Below, piece after piece: positions 46,671-54,876 of a stretch of DNA of 64,000 nt. Under the pieces are notes generated by a model. That model saw only the letters and a list, made by a program, of their open reading frames with translations, searched no databases and had not been told where the DNA came from. Position 1 is the first letter of the stretch. Each line of letters starts with the position of its first letter. The DNA comes from an uncultured Agathobacter sp. (GTDB lineage Bacteria > Bacillota > Clostridia > Lachnospirales > Lachnospiraceae): assembly GCA_934359755.1 (NCBI GenBank), contig CAKRLV010000006.1, forward strand, positions 1 through 64,000, given 5' to 3'. A program made the position numbers and the translations under genes.

Positions 46671-46699
46671 TTGACAAAAAATTATGTTATGTGTAGAAT
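46671..46699 (+). promoter_or_regulatory. Promoter of leuS
   Basis: TTGACA (46671-46676), 17-bp spacer, TAGAAT (46694-46699). The leader of about 95 nt holds small hairpins (ACATAA/TTATGT near 46749-46770) but is too short for a T-box and lacks its conserved GGTGG motif. Confidence 0.65.
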
Positions 46700-46801
46700 T
46701 AAGAGTACATGTTTGCAATTTACATGAAGCATGTATTTTGAATTCGATACATAAGCAGGCTGTTTATGTCTGCATAAAAAAATTATAGAAGAGGCGAAAT
46801 T

Positions 46802-49216
46802 ATGTCAGAAGTATACAATCACAAAGCCGTTGAAGCTAAATGGCAGAAATATTGGGAAGAGAATGAGACTTTTAAGACTGATGTCTGGGATTTTAGCAAG
46901 CCTAAATACTATGCGCTTGATATGTTCCCATATCCATCTGGTGTAGGTCTCCACGCTGGTCATCCAGAAGGATATACAGCTACAGACATTATGTCGAGAA
47001 TGAAGAGAATGCAGGGATACAATGTCCTTCATCCAATGGGATATGATTCGTTTGGTCTTCCAGCAGAACAGTATGCTGTTTCAACAGGTAATCATCCAAA
47101 TGGTTTTACACAGGAGAATATCAAGACATTCTCTAAGCAGTTGAAAGAATTAGGATTTGATTATGACTGGTCTAAGATGATTGCTACATCAGATCCAGAA
47201 TTTTATAAATGGACACAGTGGATTTTTAAACAGCTTTATGAAGCTGGATACGCTAAGTATATAGATATGCCGGTTAACTGGTGTGAAGAACTTGGTACTG
47301 TTCTTTCAAATGACGAAGTTATTGATGGAAAGTCTGAGCGTGGTGGATATCCTGTTGTTCGTAAGAATATGAAGCAATGGGTAATTGATCAGCCAGCATT
47401 TGCAGAGAAGTTGCTTGAAGGTCTTGATGAGATAGACTGGCCAGAGTCTACCAAAGAGATGCAGAGAAACTGGATTGGTAAGAGCACTGGTGTTGAAGTT
47501 GATTTTGATATTGTAGGCGGCGGCAAGTTTTCTATATTTACTACATGTATAGAGACTATATATGGTATTACATTTATGGTTCTTGCTCCAGATGGAGAAA
47601 TTGTAAAGGGACTTATGGATCGTGTTGAGAACAAGGACGAAGTACAGGCCTATATCGATGAGACTAACAAGAAAAGTGATATGGATCGTACAGAACTTAA
47701 CAAGACTAAGTCAGGATGTGAACTTAAGGGACTTAAATGTATCAATCCTGTAAATGGCAAAGAAGTTCGTATGTTCATTGGTGATTTTGTACTTGCAAGC
47801 TATGGTACAGGTGCAGTTATGGCTGTTCCATCGCATGATCAGAGAGATTTTGAATACGCTATTGCTCATGATATAGATATGATTCAGGTAATCGATGGCA
47901 GAGATGTATCTGAGTGTGCATTCGAGAAGCAGGATTACCTTGGAAAGGGTTGCAAGCTTATCAATTCAGAAGAGTTTACAGGAATGACAGTTGAGGAAGC
48001 TAAAGAGGCTATTACTTCTAAGCTTGAGAAGATGGGCGTAGCCAGAAGAACTGTAAATTATAAATTTAGAGAATGGATTTTTGCACGTCAGAGATATTGG
48101 GGAGAGCCAGTACCTTGTGTATATAAGGAAGATGGAAGTATTTATTTTCTTCCAGATGATGAACTACCACTTGTTCTTCCAGAACTTGAAGATTATAAAG
48201 GAAAGAACGGAAGAGCACCACTTGAGAATGCGACAGAGTGGAAAAAGTATGACAAGAATGGTGTAAAGGGTGTTCGTGAGACATCTACTATGCCTGGTTC
48301 GGCTGGTTCATCATGGTATTATATGAGATATATTGATCCTCATAATGATAAAGAATTTGCTAATCAGGAACTTTTAAAGCATTGGATGCCCGTTGATTTG
48401 TATGTAGGAGGTCCAGAGCATGCAGTTGGACATCTTATGTATTCAAGAATCTGGAACAGATTCCTTTATGATAAGGGCTTATCTCCAGTAAAAGAGCCAT
48501 TCAAGAAACTTGTACATCAGGGAATGATTCTTGGTTCTAATGGAATCAAAATGGGTAAGAGATTCCCAGAATTCGTTGTAAATCCTAGCGATGTTGTAGA
48601 AGAGTATGGCGCTGATACACTTAGATTATATGAGATGTTTATGGGACCTCTTGAGGTTTCAAAGCCATGGAATGATAATAACGTTCAGGGTGCTAAGAGA
48701 TTTATCACAAGAGTATGGAATTTCTTCACAAATCCTGAGAATATCACAGAGGAGAGCGGCGGAGCACTCGAGAAGGTATACCATCAGACTGTTAAGAAAG
48801 TAACAAATGATTTTGAGGTACTCGGATTTAATACAGCAATCAGTCAGATGATGATTTTTGTCAATGAAGTATACAAGGCTGGCAAGTGTCCTAGAGAGTA
48901 TGCAGAAGGTCTAGTTAAGATGCTTTCTTGTGTATGTCCTCATGTTGGAGAAGAAATCTGGCAGCAAATGGGACATGACGATACAATCGCATTTGAGCCA
49001 TGGCCACAGTATGATGAGGCTAAGACTGTTGAGAATACGGTTGAAATCGCTGTTCAGATTAATGGAAAGACAAAAGGAACACTTGGAATTAATAAGGATG
49101 ATGCCAAAGATGATGTAATTGCCCGTGCGAAAGAGGTAATTGCAGATAAGCTTACAGGCAACATCATTAAAGAAATTTATGTTCCGGGTAAGATTGTAAA
49201 TATCGTAATGAAATAA
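46802..49216 (+). CDS. leuS: Leucyl-tRNA synthetase
   Basis: Class Ia synthetase of 804 residues charging tRNA-Leu. HIGH-type motif GLHAGHPEGYTATD, the CP1 editing domain (about 220-400, ending SYGTGAVMAVPSHDQRDF with the conserved TG and D), and the anticodon and C-terminal domains ending VPGKIVNIVMK. The KMSKS loop is unusual: K583-MGKR in NGIKMGKRFPEFVVNPSD. The 3' end of the gene serves as the attachment site of an integrated element; the reading frame and stop are intact. Confidence 0.96.
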   Translation: MSEVYNHKAVEAKWQKYWEENETFKTDVWDFSKPKYYALDMFPYPSGVGLHAGHPEGYTATDIMSRMKRMQGYNVLHPMGYDSFGLPAEQYAVSTGNHPNGFTQENIKTFSKQLKELGFDYDWSKMIATSDPEFYKWTQWIFKQLYEAGYAKYIDMPVNWCEELGTVLSNDEVIDGKSERGGYPVVRKNMKQWVIDQPAFAEKLLEGLDEIDWPESTKEMQRNWIGKSTGVEVDFDIVGGGKFSIFTTCIETIYGITFMVLAPDGEIVKGLMDRVENKDEVQAYIDETNKKSDMDRTELNKTKSGCELKGLKCINPVNGKEVRMFIGDFVLASYGTGAVMAVPSHDQRDFEYAIAHDIDMIQVIDGRDVSECAFEKQDYLGKGCKLINSEEFTGMTVEEAKEAITSKLEKMGVARRTVNYKFREWIFARQRYWGEPVPCVYKEDGSIYFLPDDELPLVLPELEDYKGKNGRAPLENATEWKKYDKNGVKGVRETSTMPGSAGSSWYYMRYIDPHNDKEFANQELLKHWMPVDLYVGGPEHAVGHLMYSRIWNRFLYDKGLSPVKEPFKKLVHQGMILGSNGIKMGKRFPEFVVNPSDVVEEYGADTLRLYEMFMGPLEVSKPWNDNNVQGAKRFITRVWNFFTNPENITEESGGALEKVYHQTVKKVTNDFEVLGFNTAISQMMIFVNEVYKAGKCPREYAEGLVKMLSCVCPHVGEEIWQQMGHDDTIAFEPWPQYDEAKTVENTVEIAVQINGKTKGTLGINKDDAKDDVIARAKEVIADKLTGNIIKEIYVPGKIVNIVMK
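49197..49216 (+). repeat. Left attachment site (attL) in the 3' end of leuS
   Basis: TAAATATCGT followed by AATGAAATAA covers the last codons and stop of leuS. The same 20 bp recur at 56173-56192. Confidence 0.85.
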
Positions 49217-49353
49217 TTGAGAAGAAATTCTCACAACAGAATAAAGTGCTTGGAAATATTGAAAAGTTCGCTTAAAATCAAGGTTTACAGACATTTTTCT
49301 TCAAAGAAAAGGTATCGTAGAATACCGCAAAATATCGTAATAGATTTTTAAAA

Positions 49354-49395
49354 TGGAGTAAATTTGGAGTAAAAGTTGAAAGAAAATGGAGTAAA
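49354..49395 (+). repeat. Left-end integrase arm-type repeats
   Basis: TGGAGTAAA at 49354-49362, 49365-49373 and 49387-49395. The first two are spaced 11 bp, as are the right-end pairs, suggesting binding of the integrase N-terminal domain (compare Tn916 DR2 sites). Confidence 0.6.
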
Positions 49396-49417
49396 TATTT
49401 CAAAGATGTAATGAGAA

Positions 49418-49456
49418 ATGGCGTAGGTAGTGAAAACATTATCTACGTCATTTTTT
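49418..49456 (+). terminator. Terminator supplied by the left end of the element
   Basis: ATGGCGTAGGTA (49418-49429) pairs with TATCTACGTCAT (49440-49451) with two G-U pairs, then a T run. It now ends leuS transcription. Confidence 0.8.
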
Positions 49457-49554
49457 CTGATTATGATGGTGTGAATAATTACAAAATATGATATGATAAA
49501 CAAAATATAAATGAAATCAGGGCAAGTAACATTTAAAAGATGTGGACAAACAAG

Positions 49555-49613
49555 AAGTCCTATCAAGAGTATAAGCGTAAGCAAGTGATAAAACTCTTTA
49601 TAGGGCTTTTTCT
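49555..49613 (+). terminator. Hairpin terminator/attenuator in the left end
   Basis: AAGTCCTAT (49555-49563) pairs with ATAGGGCTT (49600-49608) with one G-U pair, and inner AAGAGT/ACTCTT extends the stem; T run follows. The rest of 49457-49798 holds no gene that I can support. Confidence 0.65.
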
Positions 49614-49798
49614 AGTATCTGATTAGAAAAAAGATGTGAAATATGATTTGCTATTTGTTATCGATTATAAATATGTGAAAAACCTTGAATTTTCGCCTGT
49701 CAAAGATTATTTGCGCTACTTTTTTTAGGTGTGTAAAGGTAGGTTGCTAGCTTTTTTTTGCTATGGACTTAATAATATAACTCGAAGGAGGTAACAAG

Positions 49799-50524
49799 AT
49801 GAATATCGGTGCAAAAATTATCGAAATAAGGAAAAAAAGAAATATGACACAGGAAGATTTTGCAAAAATCTTTCATGTAACAAGACAAACGGTTTCTAAT
49901 TGGGAAAATCAAAAAAGTTATCCTGATTTACAAACGCTTGTTCAAATTAGCGATGAATTTGATGTTTCGCTAGATACTTTGTTAAAGGAGGATATGGTCA
50001 TGGTTAAAAAAATTGACAACTTTAAAGTTTACAAAAAGGCATTTATAGGTTTGACAGCAGGTGTTTTAACTGTTGGGATTTTGGGGTGTGCATATATCGG
50101 TATCTGTAAAGTTCAACACAATAATATGTATAAAAGTGTTGAGCGTGCTGGTTTCACTAAAGAATTAAATGAAAATTTCGTTGAAAAATATCAAGGAAAT
50201 TATGCTTTGACAGAAGATGGTGTTGATTATTTGGTAACGCCTAAATCTATTGGAAAATATGAATTAGATACTAATAATTTTTGGCTTACTGCTCGTAAAG
50301 GGGATATGGACATTACTATAAACATTGATGAGAATAGAAAAATATTTTTGGCATTATATCCGGGAGAAATTGAAATAGACGAAAAAGGGAATGAAATTGA
50401 TACATCTAAAAAATTAACAGACGTACAAAAAACACACATGAATAATTTGTTGATAAATAGAAAGGAAGAAATTCTTCCGATTATCAATAGAGCATTGGAA
50501 TTGTGGGACTCTATCAATAAATAA
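49799..50524 (+). CDS. XRE-type regulator with membrane helix
   Basis: 241 residues. An N-terminal Cro/CI HTH (MTQEDFAKIFHVTRQTVSNWENQKSYPDLQTLVQISDEFDVSLDTLL) is followed by one membrane helix (about 82-101, AFIGLTAGVLTVGILGCAYI) and an extracytoplasmic domain of 140 residues with no known motif. The layout suggests a membrane-held transcription factor sensing outside conditions. AAGGAGG ribosome site. It is less GC-rich than the relaxase block and stands apart from it, so it may be cargo. Confidence 0.8.
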   Translation: MNIGAKIIEIRKKRNMTQEDFAKIFHVTRQTVSNWENQKSYPDLQTLVQISDEFDVSLDTLLKEDMVMVKKIDNFKVYKKAFIGLTAGVLTVGILGCAYIGICKVQHNNMYKSVERAGFTKELNENFVEKYQGNYALTEDGVDYLVTPKSIGKYELDTNNFWLTARKGDMDITINIDENRKIFLALYPGEIEIDEKGNEIDTSKKLTDVQKTHMNNLLINRKEEILPIINRALELWDSINK

Positions 50525-50627
50525 GCGATTTTAATTTATAGTTTTTGTTCACTTACTGTTTAAGCACTAAACTAAAAAAAATCAAGTATTGGGAAACTGG
50601 CAGTGATAATTTTGAGAAAGTAGTGAG

Positions 50628-50744
50628 GTCAAGGAACAAGGCGAAGCCGATACGCCGTAGGGCAGTCCTTGACGGAACGGACATAGACAACAGAACCATG
50701 ATACAGCAGAGGACTTGAAAGGTCAGAAGCCTTGCAAGTCCTCT
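50628..50744. other. Structured non-coding region in the element
   Basis: GTCAAGGA (50628-50635) pairs with TCCTTGAC (50666-50673) around an inner GGCG/CGCC. Then AGAGGACTTG (50708-50717) pairs with CAAGTCCTCT (50735-50744). The second stem may end the minus-strand repressor transcript. The first may be a small RNA or a single-strand origin for rolling-circle copying; this is speculation. Confidence 0.45.
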
Positions 50745-50750
50745 TGTCTG

Positions 50751-51434
50751 TTATTGGGCGTTGTGTTTTAAGTAAAGTGCTTCTTTTACCACTTCTTTTT
50801 CAAATGCTTTTATGTGACAATCATGTACTTCATTGTCGATATAGAAGCAATCGTCAGTCTGTGAGTAGGAAAGTTTGGTAACTTTCGGTTCATAGGTTTT
50901 TGTATCAATTCCATAATAGTAAATTGTGGCTGTTGTTAATACCATGTGAATGCTTTCAAAATCTCTTGTAAAAATAGTATGCCTGTCGGAATAGAAGAAA
51001 TCAGACGGACATTCATAGAACTCGGAACTATCCTCTTTCAAAAATAATGGCAGTATGTGCATTGCATTTCCAGCACGATTGACAAGAACATAAAAGCGTG
51101 GAATGAGGGCGGCGTACTGGGTCATCATGGCAATATAGATATCGTCTAAATTATCAAGAAGATATTCGGAACAGGAGTTGTTGTAAAAGACATATTGCAG
51201 AGTGTTGTCACTTTGGCTTGTGTGTTCCATAGGCACATTTTGTCCGTAAAGCCACCGCAAGTCTACATCTAAAGAGTCTGCAATCAATTCCATTTTATCG
51301 GCTTTTGGGTTGTACTGTCCCGAAAGATAGGAACTGAACGCTCCTTTGCTGATACCGGTATCTTTGACGATATCCACCTGTTTCTTGTTTTTTGCTTTCA
51401 TGGCAAATTTAATCCGTTCTGCGATTGTATTCAT
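50751..51434 (-). CDS. XRE-family repressor of the element
   Basis: 227 residues. N-terminal HTH (IAERIKFAMKAKNKKQVDIVKDTGISKGAFSSYLSGQYNPKADKMELIADSLDVDLRWLYG) and a C-terminal domain with no LexA-type Ser/Lys pair visible. Transcribed away from the DUF961-relaxase genes, like ImmR-type regulators of ICEBs1/Tn916 relatives. The ATG at 51434 is chosen for GAGAGGG upstream on the complement; the frame is open to 51476. Three operator-like 18-bp repeats lie in the divergent spacer, implying control of both directions. Confidence 0.85.
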   Translation of the reverse strand: MNTIAERIKFAMKAKNKKQVDIVKDTGISKGAFSSYLSGQYNPKADKMELIADSLDVDLRWLYGQNVPMEHTSQSDNTLQYVFYNNSCSEYLLDNLDDIYIAMMTQYAALIPRFYVLVNRAGNAMHILPLFLKEDSSEFYECPSDFFYSDRHTIFTRDFESIHMVLTTATIYYYGIDTKTYEPKVTKLSYSQTDDCFYIDNEVHDCHIKAFEKEVVKEALYLKHNAQ

Positions 51435-51506
51435 CTGAAAAACCCTCTCTTTCCATATCTCGTTATAACTTCTCATATCTTATCATCTAAGGACACTATA
51501 CCACAA

Positions 51507-51608
51507 GTTCAGAAAAATGAAAACAAAAAGTTTATAAAAAACTAAACTTTCTATTACAAAACGAATATGACTGTGCTAATATACGATTGAGTTCAGAAAT
51601 AACTGAAC
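51507..51608. promoter_or_regulatory. Divergent control region with three operators
   Basis: Three 18-bp sites of form GTTYA-N8-RAAC type: GTTCAGAAAAATGAAAAC (51507-51524), GTTTATAAAAAACTAAAC (51530-51547) and the perfect palindrome GTTCAG-AAATAA-CTGAAC (51591-51608). The rightward promoter TTACAA (51554-51559), 17 bp, TAATAT (51577-51582, with TGC extension) lies between the second and third. The leftward promoter TTTTCA/TATAGT on the complement overlaps the first. Confidence 0.65.
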
Positions 51609-51684
51609 AAAAAACGACATCGTAATAGGAAAATGAAAATATGAGAAACTGACCTATCGGTTCAACGGGGAGAAAGGAACGTGT

Positions 51685-52014
51685 ATGCAGATAACATTGA
51701 CAAAAGAACAGGTAAAAGAAGCCTTTGGAGAACTTCGTTTTATGGGTGCGGATAACTGTTACCGCTATGATAAAGACAGTAAGAAGAAAACAGAGGAAGT
51801 GGAAGCCTTAAAACTTCATCTTGGAAGTATGAAGCTTGGGAACAGCGTGGATATTCGCTTGGAAGCAACGGAACTTCCGAAGATTGAGCCTTATGCTGTG
51901 GTGGAACTGGAAGAACCAGTTTATGCCCCTTATGTGCAGAGAGGAAACTTTCCTGTATTAGTGGAGAAGATTACCTGTAAGGGTATCCGCCCTGTTCCAA
52001 ATAAAAATATGTAG
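51685..52014 (+). CDS. DUF961 (YdcP-like) protein
   Basis: 109 residues, matching the DUF961 family found next to the relaxase in Tn916 (Orf22/Orf23) and ICEBs1 (YdcO/YdcP). Visible family lines: GELRFMGADNCYRYDKDSKKKTEEVEALKLHLGS and a C-terminal VLVEKITCKGIRPVPN. First gene of the rightward block under the repressor-controlled promoter. Relatives have been linked to element replication or transfer as accessory factors. Confidence 0.85.
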   Translation: MQITLTKEQVKEAFGELRFMGADNCYRYDKDSKKKTEEVEALKLHLGSMKLGNSVDIRLEATELPKIEPYAVVELEEPVYAPYVQRGNFPVLVEKITCKGIRPVPNKNM

Positions 52015-52026
52015 GCGGTCAAAGTT

Positions 52027-52088
52027 CCTGTCCTCGTTCTGACGTACCAAACGGCAGGTTGAGGGCAGGGCAATGGCAACGCCATTGC
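52027..52088 (+). promoter_or_regulatory. Paired hairpins between DUF961 and relaxase genes
   Basis: CCTGTCCTC (52027-52035) pairs with GAGGGCAGG (52061-52069, one G-U pair), then GCAATGGC-AAC-GCCATTGC (52070-52088). They end just before the relaxase ribosome site and could attenuate its translation or form part of the transfer origin region. Confidence 0.5.
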
Positions 52089-52109
52089 AGATAAGGAGGT
52101 TTGATAAAT

Positions 52110-53183
52110 TTGGAAGAAAGAAGCGGAAGTTTTCTTCCAGAACTCCCCTACACTAACAGGGGAGTAATACGGCAGAAAGAAGAATTAAGTGCCTTGATAG
52201 ATTGGTGTCAGATAACCATTAAGGAAGTTCCGTTAGAAGCAGTCATAGAAGATGTGTTGAGAATACCTTTGGAACTTATGACGGTAACAGGCTATGAAAA
52301 AGGGATTGCAGGACATGAGGTTGTGGCAATCTTCGATAATATCAAGGTGCTAAAGCCGACAGGAAATGCACAGTATCAAGGCTTTCAGATTTTAATGAGT
52401 GGGAAAGGCTGTCGTAACTATGAGAATTTTTTACAACTCAATGAGGAAACATGGTTTGATTTCTTGAACAGAGTTTGTCAGTATCACATCAATTTTCCTC
52501 GGATTGATTTGGCGATAGACGACAGAAAACCGTATTTAAGTATTCCCGATTTGATTATACGGACAAAAGAGGGATTGCTTTCTTCAAAGTTACGGGAGAT
52601 AGATTTTCACGATTCGGGAGAATTGAAAGAGGAAGTGTTTCAGAGTAAAGGTGGAAGTCTTTATCTCGGCAGTTCAGCCAGTAATTTGAGATTGGTATTT
52701 TATGAAAAGGGATATGAACAGAATAAAAAATATGGAACAGAATTAGATGAAAATTGGAATAGATATGAATTGAGATTTCGGCAGGAAATGGCGGTAAGCG
52801 TAGTACAGGAATTATTGAGATATAGAGATGTGGCAGGACTGGCAATGGAAGTATTGAACAGCAAAATACGATTTTTAGAAAAGCCGACAGACAGCATGAC
52901 AACACGAAAAAGGCTTTATCCAACCTATCAAGCATGGGCGGAACTGATGAAAGACATAGGAAAGGTCAAACTTACCATGCAACCACAGAAGAAAAGTTTA
53001 CAAAAGGTGTGGGAGTGGTTAGAAAAGTATGTTGCCCCGTCTTTGAAACTGTTTGCAGAGGTTGGGAAGATAGAGCAGAGAGATTATATTGGTAATCTTG
53101 TAGCAAATGGAGAAATGAATATCACACAGAAACAGTTGTATGATGATTACATAAAAGCAAGAAAATTAGGCGAAAGGGGGTAA
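52110..53183 (+). CDS. MobT-type relaxase / Rep_trans replication initiator
   Basis: 357 residues of the Rep_trans family (Tn916 Orf20, ICEBs1 NicK). It should nick the oriT and start rolling-circle replication. Family segments: DWCQITIKEVPLEAVIEDVLRIP, GCRNYENFL, HINFPRIDLAIDDRKPYLSI with metal-binding acidic residues, LYLGSSASNLRLVFYEKGYEQNKKYG and WNRYELRFRQE. The TTG at 52101 touches AAGGAGGT (52093-52100), so the second TTG at 52110, nine bases on, is the better start. The oriT-like inverted repeat lies inside its first codons, as in ICEBs1. Confidence 0.88.
   Translation: MEERSGSFLPELPYTNRGVIRQKEELSALIDWCQITIKEVPLEAVIEDVLRIPLELMTVTGYEKGIAGHEVVAIFDNIKVLKPTGNAQYQGFQILMSGKGCRNYENFLQLNEETWFDFLNRVCQYHINFPRIDLAIDDRKPYLSIPDLIIRTKEGLLSSKLREIDFHDSGELKEEVFQSKGGSLYLGSSASNLRLVFYEKGYEQNKKYGTELDENWNRYELRFRQEMAVSVVQELLRYRDVAGLAMEVLNSKIRFLEKPTDSMTTRKRLYPTYQAWAELMKDIGKVKLTMQPQKKSLQKVWEWLEKYVAPSLKLFAEVGKIEQRDYIGNLVANGEMNITQKQLYDDYIKARKLGERG
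52142..52165 (+). other. Origin of transfer (oriT) inverted repeat
   Basis: ACTCCCCT (52142-52149), 8-nt loop ACACTAAC, AGGGGAGT (52158-52165). The C-tract/G-tract arms around a loop ending CTAAC are what I recall of the ICEBs1 and Tn916 nick regions, and the position inside the 5' end of the relaxase gene is also the same. Confidence 0.75.
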
Positions 53184-53187
53184 TCGT

Positions 53188-53367
53188 ATCGAGAAAGCAT
53201 TACTAAATATAAATGAATTTTGTGAATATATGGGGATTGGAAAAACAAAGGCAAGAGAACTGTTGAACAATCCGAAAAATAGATTTACGGTACGCATTGG
53301 TAATCGGCTGTATGCAAATAAGAAATTGCTTGATGAATGGCTGGAATATCAATGCAAAAGGGCTTGA
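53188..53367 (+). CDS. xis: Excisionase (Xis), non-standard start
   Basis: 59 residues with a MerR/HTH_17-like fold: LNINEFCEYMGIGKTKARELLNNPKNRFTVRIGNRLYANKKLLDEWL, as in Tn916-family Xis and other small recombination directionality factors. No ATG, GTG or TTG is available near the ribosome site. AGGGGG (53175-53180) is followed at seven bases by ATC (53188), which would be the initiation codon. An internal ATG at 53230 would remove the first helix. Begins 4 bp after the relaxase stop, so translation may be coupled. The integrase follows. Confidence 0.72.
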   Translation: MEKALLNINEFCEYMGIGKTKARELLNNPKNRFTVRIGNRLYANKKLLDEWLEYQCKRA

Positions 53368-53449
53368 AAAGAAAATGGGGTGTCGATATAATGAAAATTG
53401 AAATATTTATTTTACCATTTTTCTTTCAGTAGAAGAAAGGAAAGTTGGT

Positions 53450-54652
53450 ATGGGTAAAGATTTAAAGGGCAAAGAACTCGGTAAGGGAATTTCACAGAGA
53501 GCAGACGGATGCTATATTGCAAGATTTACAAGCAAAACGGGGAAACGAAAAACGCTTTATGATTTTAAACTGAATGAATTAAAACGAAAGTTGCGAGAAG
53601 CGGTTTATGAAGATGAACATGGCTTGAATGGAAATGGCGAAAGTATCACTTTAAACGCATGGTATGTAACGTGGACGGAGTTGTATAAGAAGAAAACAGT
53701 AAAAATGACTACGATATATAAAAACCACAGTTACTATAATTCAAGAGTGAAGAACTCTATCGGAAAGATGTATTTGCAGGACATTAAAACATATCACGTT
53801 CAGAAATTTTTGAATGATTTGATAGATAGCGGTCTTGCACATGGAACGGTATCGAATATTCGATTTATGTTAAGCGATATGCTTGATAAGGCAGTATTGA
53901 GCGAATACATTAGAAAAAATCCCTGTACCGGTGTGGAAATGCCAAAAGAAGTGAAAAAGGAAAGGCGTGTATTAACAAGAGAGGAACAGGAGAAATTTTT
54001 TACATTTGCTTCTTCCTACATACACATCAATGTTTTAAAATTTGCTGTAACAACAGGCTGTCGGATTGGAGAAGTGCTTGGACTGAAATGGGAAGATTGT
54101 GACTTTGAAAAAAGAGAAATTACAATCAATAAGACAATCCATTATTCAAAGGCTTCTAGTCCTGTTGAGGGTTCAAAGTTTTTCTATACGACTGCAAAAA
54201 CCATATCCAGTAATCGTGTCATTCCTATGACAGATGAAGTGTATGAGATTTTGCAAAATCAGAAGATAAAGCAGACGGAACAAAAGATGTGGAAACGCTC
54301 GATATGGAGACAGCATAAAGAATTTCAAAATTTGGTATTTACCTGTTCGGACGGTTCACCGGTTTACTATTACAACGTCAATAGTGCAATCAAAGACTAT
54401 GTAGCGAAAATCAACGTGATAGAGATTGAACTGGCAAAGGAAGAAAAGAGAGAGCCGAAGATATTTGAACTGTTTACCTGTCATACCCTGCGACATACAT
54501 ATGCTACAAGGTGTTATGAAAATGGAGTAGACCAACAGGTAGTGCAGAAACTTTTAGGTCATTCCACGTTGGCAATGACAACTGATTTATACACGCATGT
54601 TTCAGAAGAAAAGAAAAAAGAAGAAGTAGCTGAACTGAAAATATTGGCTTAA
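53450..54652 (+). CDS. int: Tn916-type tyrosine integrase
   Basis: 400 residues. N-terminal AP2-like arm-binding domain (GISQRADGCYIARFTSKTGKRKTLYDFKLNELKRKL), SAM-like core-binding domain (about 65-165) and catalytic domain with Arg205 (TTGCRIGEVLGL), His345 and Arg348 (HTLRHTYATR), His371 (LGHSTLAM) and nucleophile Tyr381. All five are present, so it should be active. Catalyses integration at leuS and, with Xis, excision. The 3' flank carries its own arm-type sites. Confidence 0.95.
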   Translation: MGKDLKGKELGKGISQRADGCYIARFTSKTGKRKTLYDFKLNELKRKLREAVYEDEHGLNGNGESITLNAWYVTWTELYKKKTVKMTTIYKNHSYYNSRVKNSIGKMYLQDIKTYHVQKFLNDLIDSGLAHGTVSNIRFMLSDMLDKAVLSEYIRKNPCTGVEMPKEVKKERRVLTREEQEKFFTFASSYIHINVLKFAVTTGCRIGEVLGLKWEDCDFEKREITINKTIHYSKASSPVEGSKFFYTTAKTISSNRVIPMTDEVYEILQNQKIKQTEQKMWKRSIWRQHKEFQNLVFTCSDGSPVYYYNVNSAIKDYVAKINVIEIELAKEEKREPKIFELFTCHTLRHTYATRCYENGVDQQVVQKLLGHSTLAMTTDLYTHVSEEKKKEEVAELKILA

Positions 54653-54655
54653 AAT

Positions 54656-54675
54656 TGGAGTAAAAATGGAGTAAA
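54656..54675 (+). repeat. Right-end integrase arm-type repeats (inner pair)
   Basis: TGGAGTAAA at 54656-54664 and 54667-54675, spaced 11 bp, directly after the integrase stop. Confidence 0.6.
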
Positions 54676-54876
54676 TCAGAAGATAGATAGCGAAAAACAG
54701 CGTAAAATCAACATTATCTGTGTCATTTTTGTTTTGGAAATAGCGTATATGTGTGATTAATGAAACCTAAAGGTGGATATGTATGAATAATTGAAAATAT
54801 ACATGACAGTAGTGAAAAAATATGCTAACATTATATAAAAGAAATCGGATTTAACTAATGAAAAGGAGAGGATTTT

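Noticed and set aside
46699..46801. T-box leader before leuS
   Set aside because: The leader is only about 95 nt and lacks the conserved T-box sequence and an anti-terminator.
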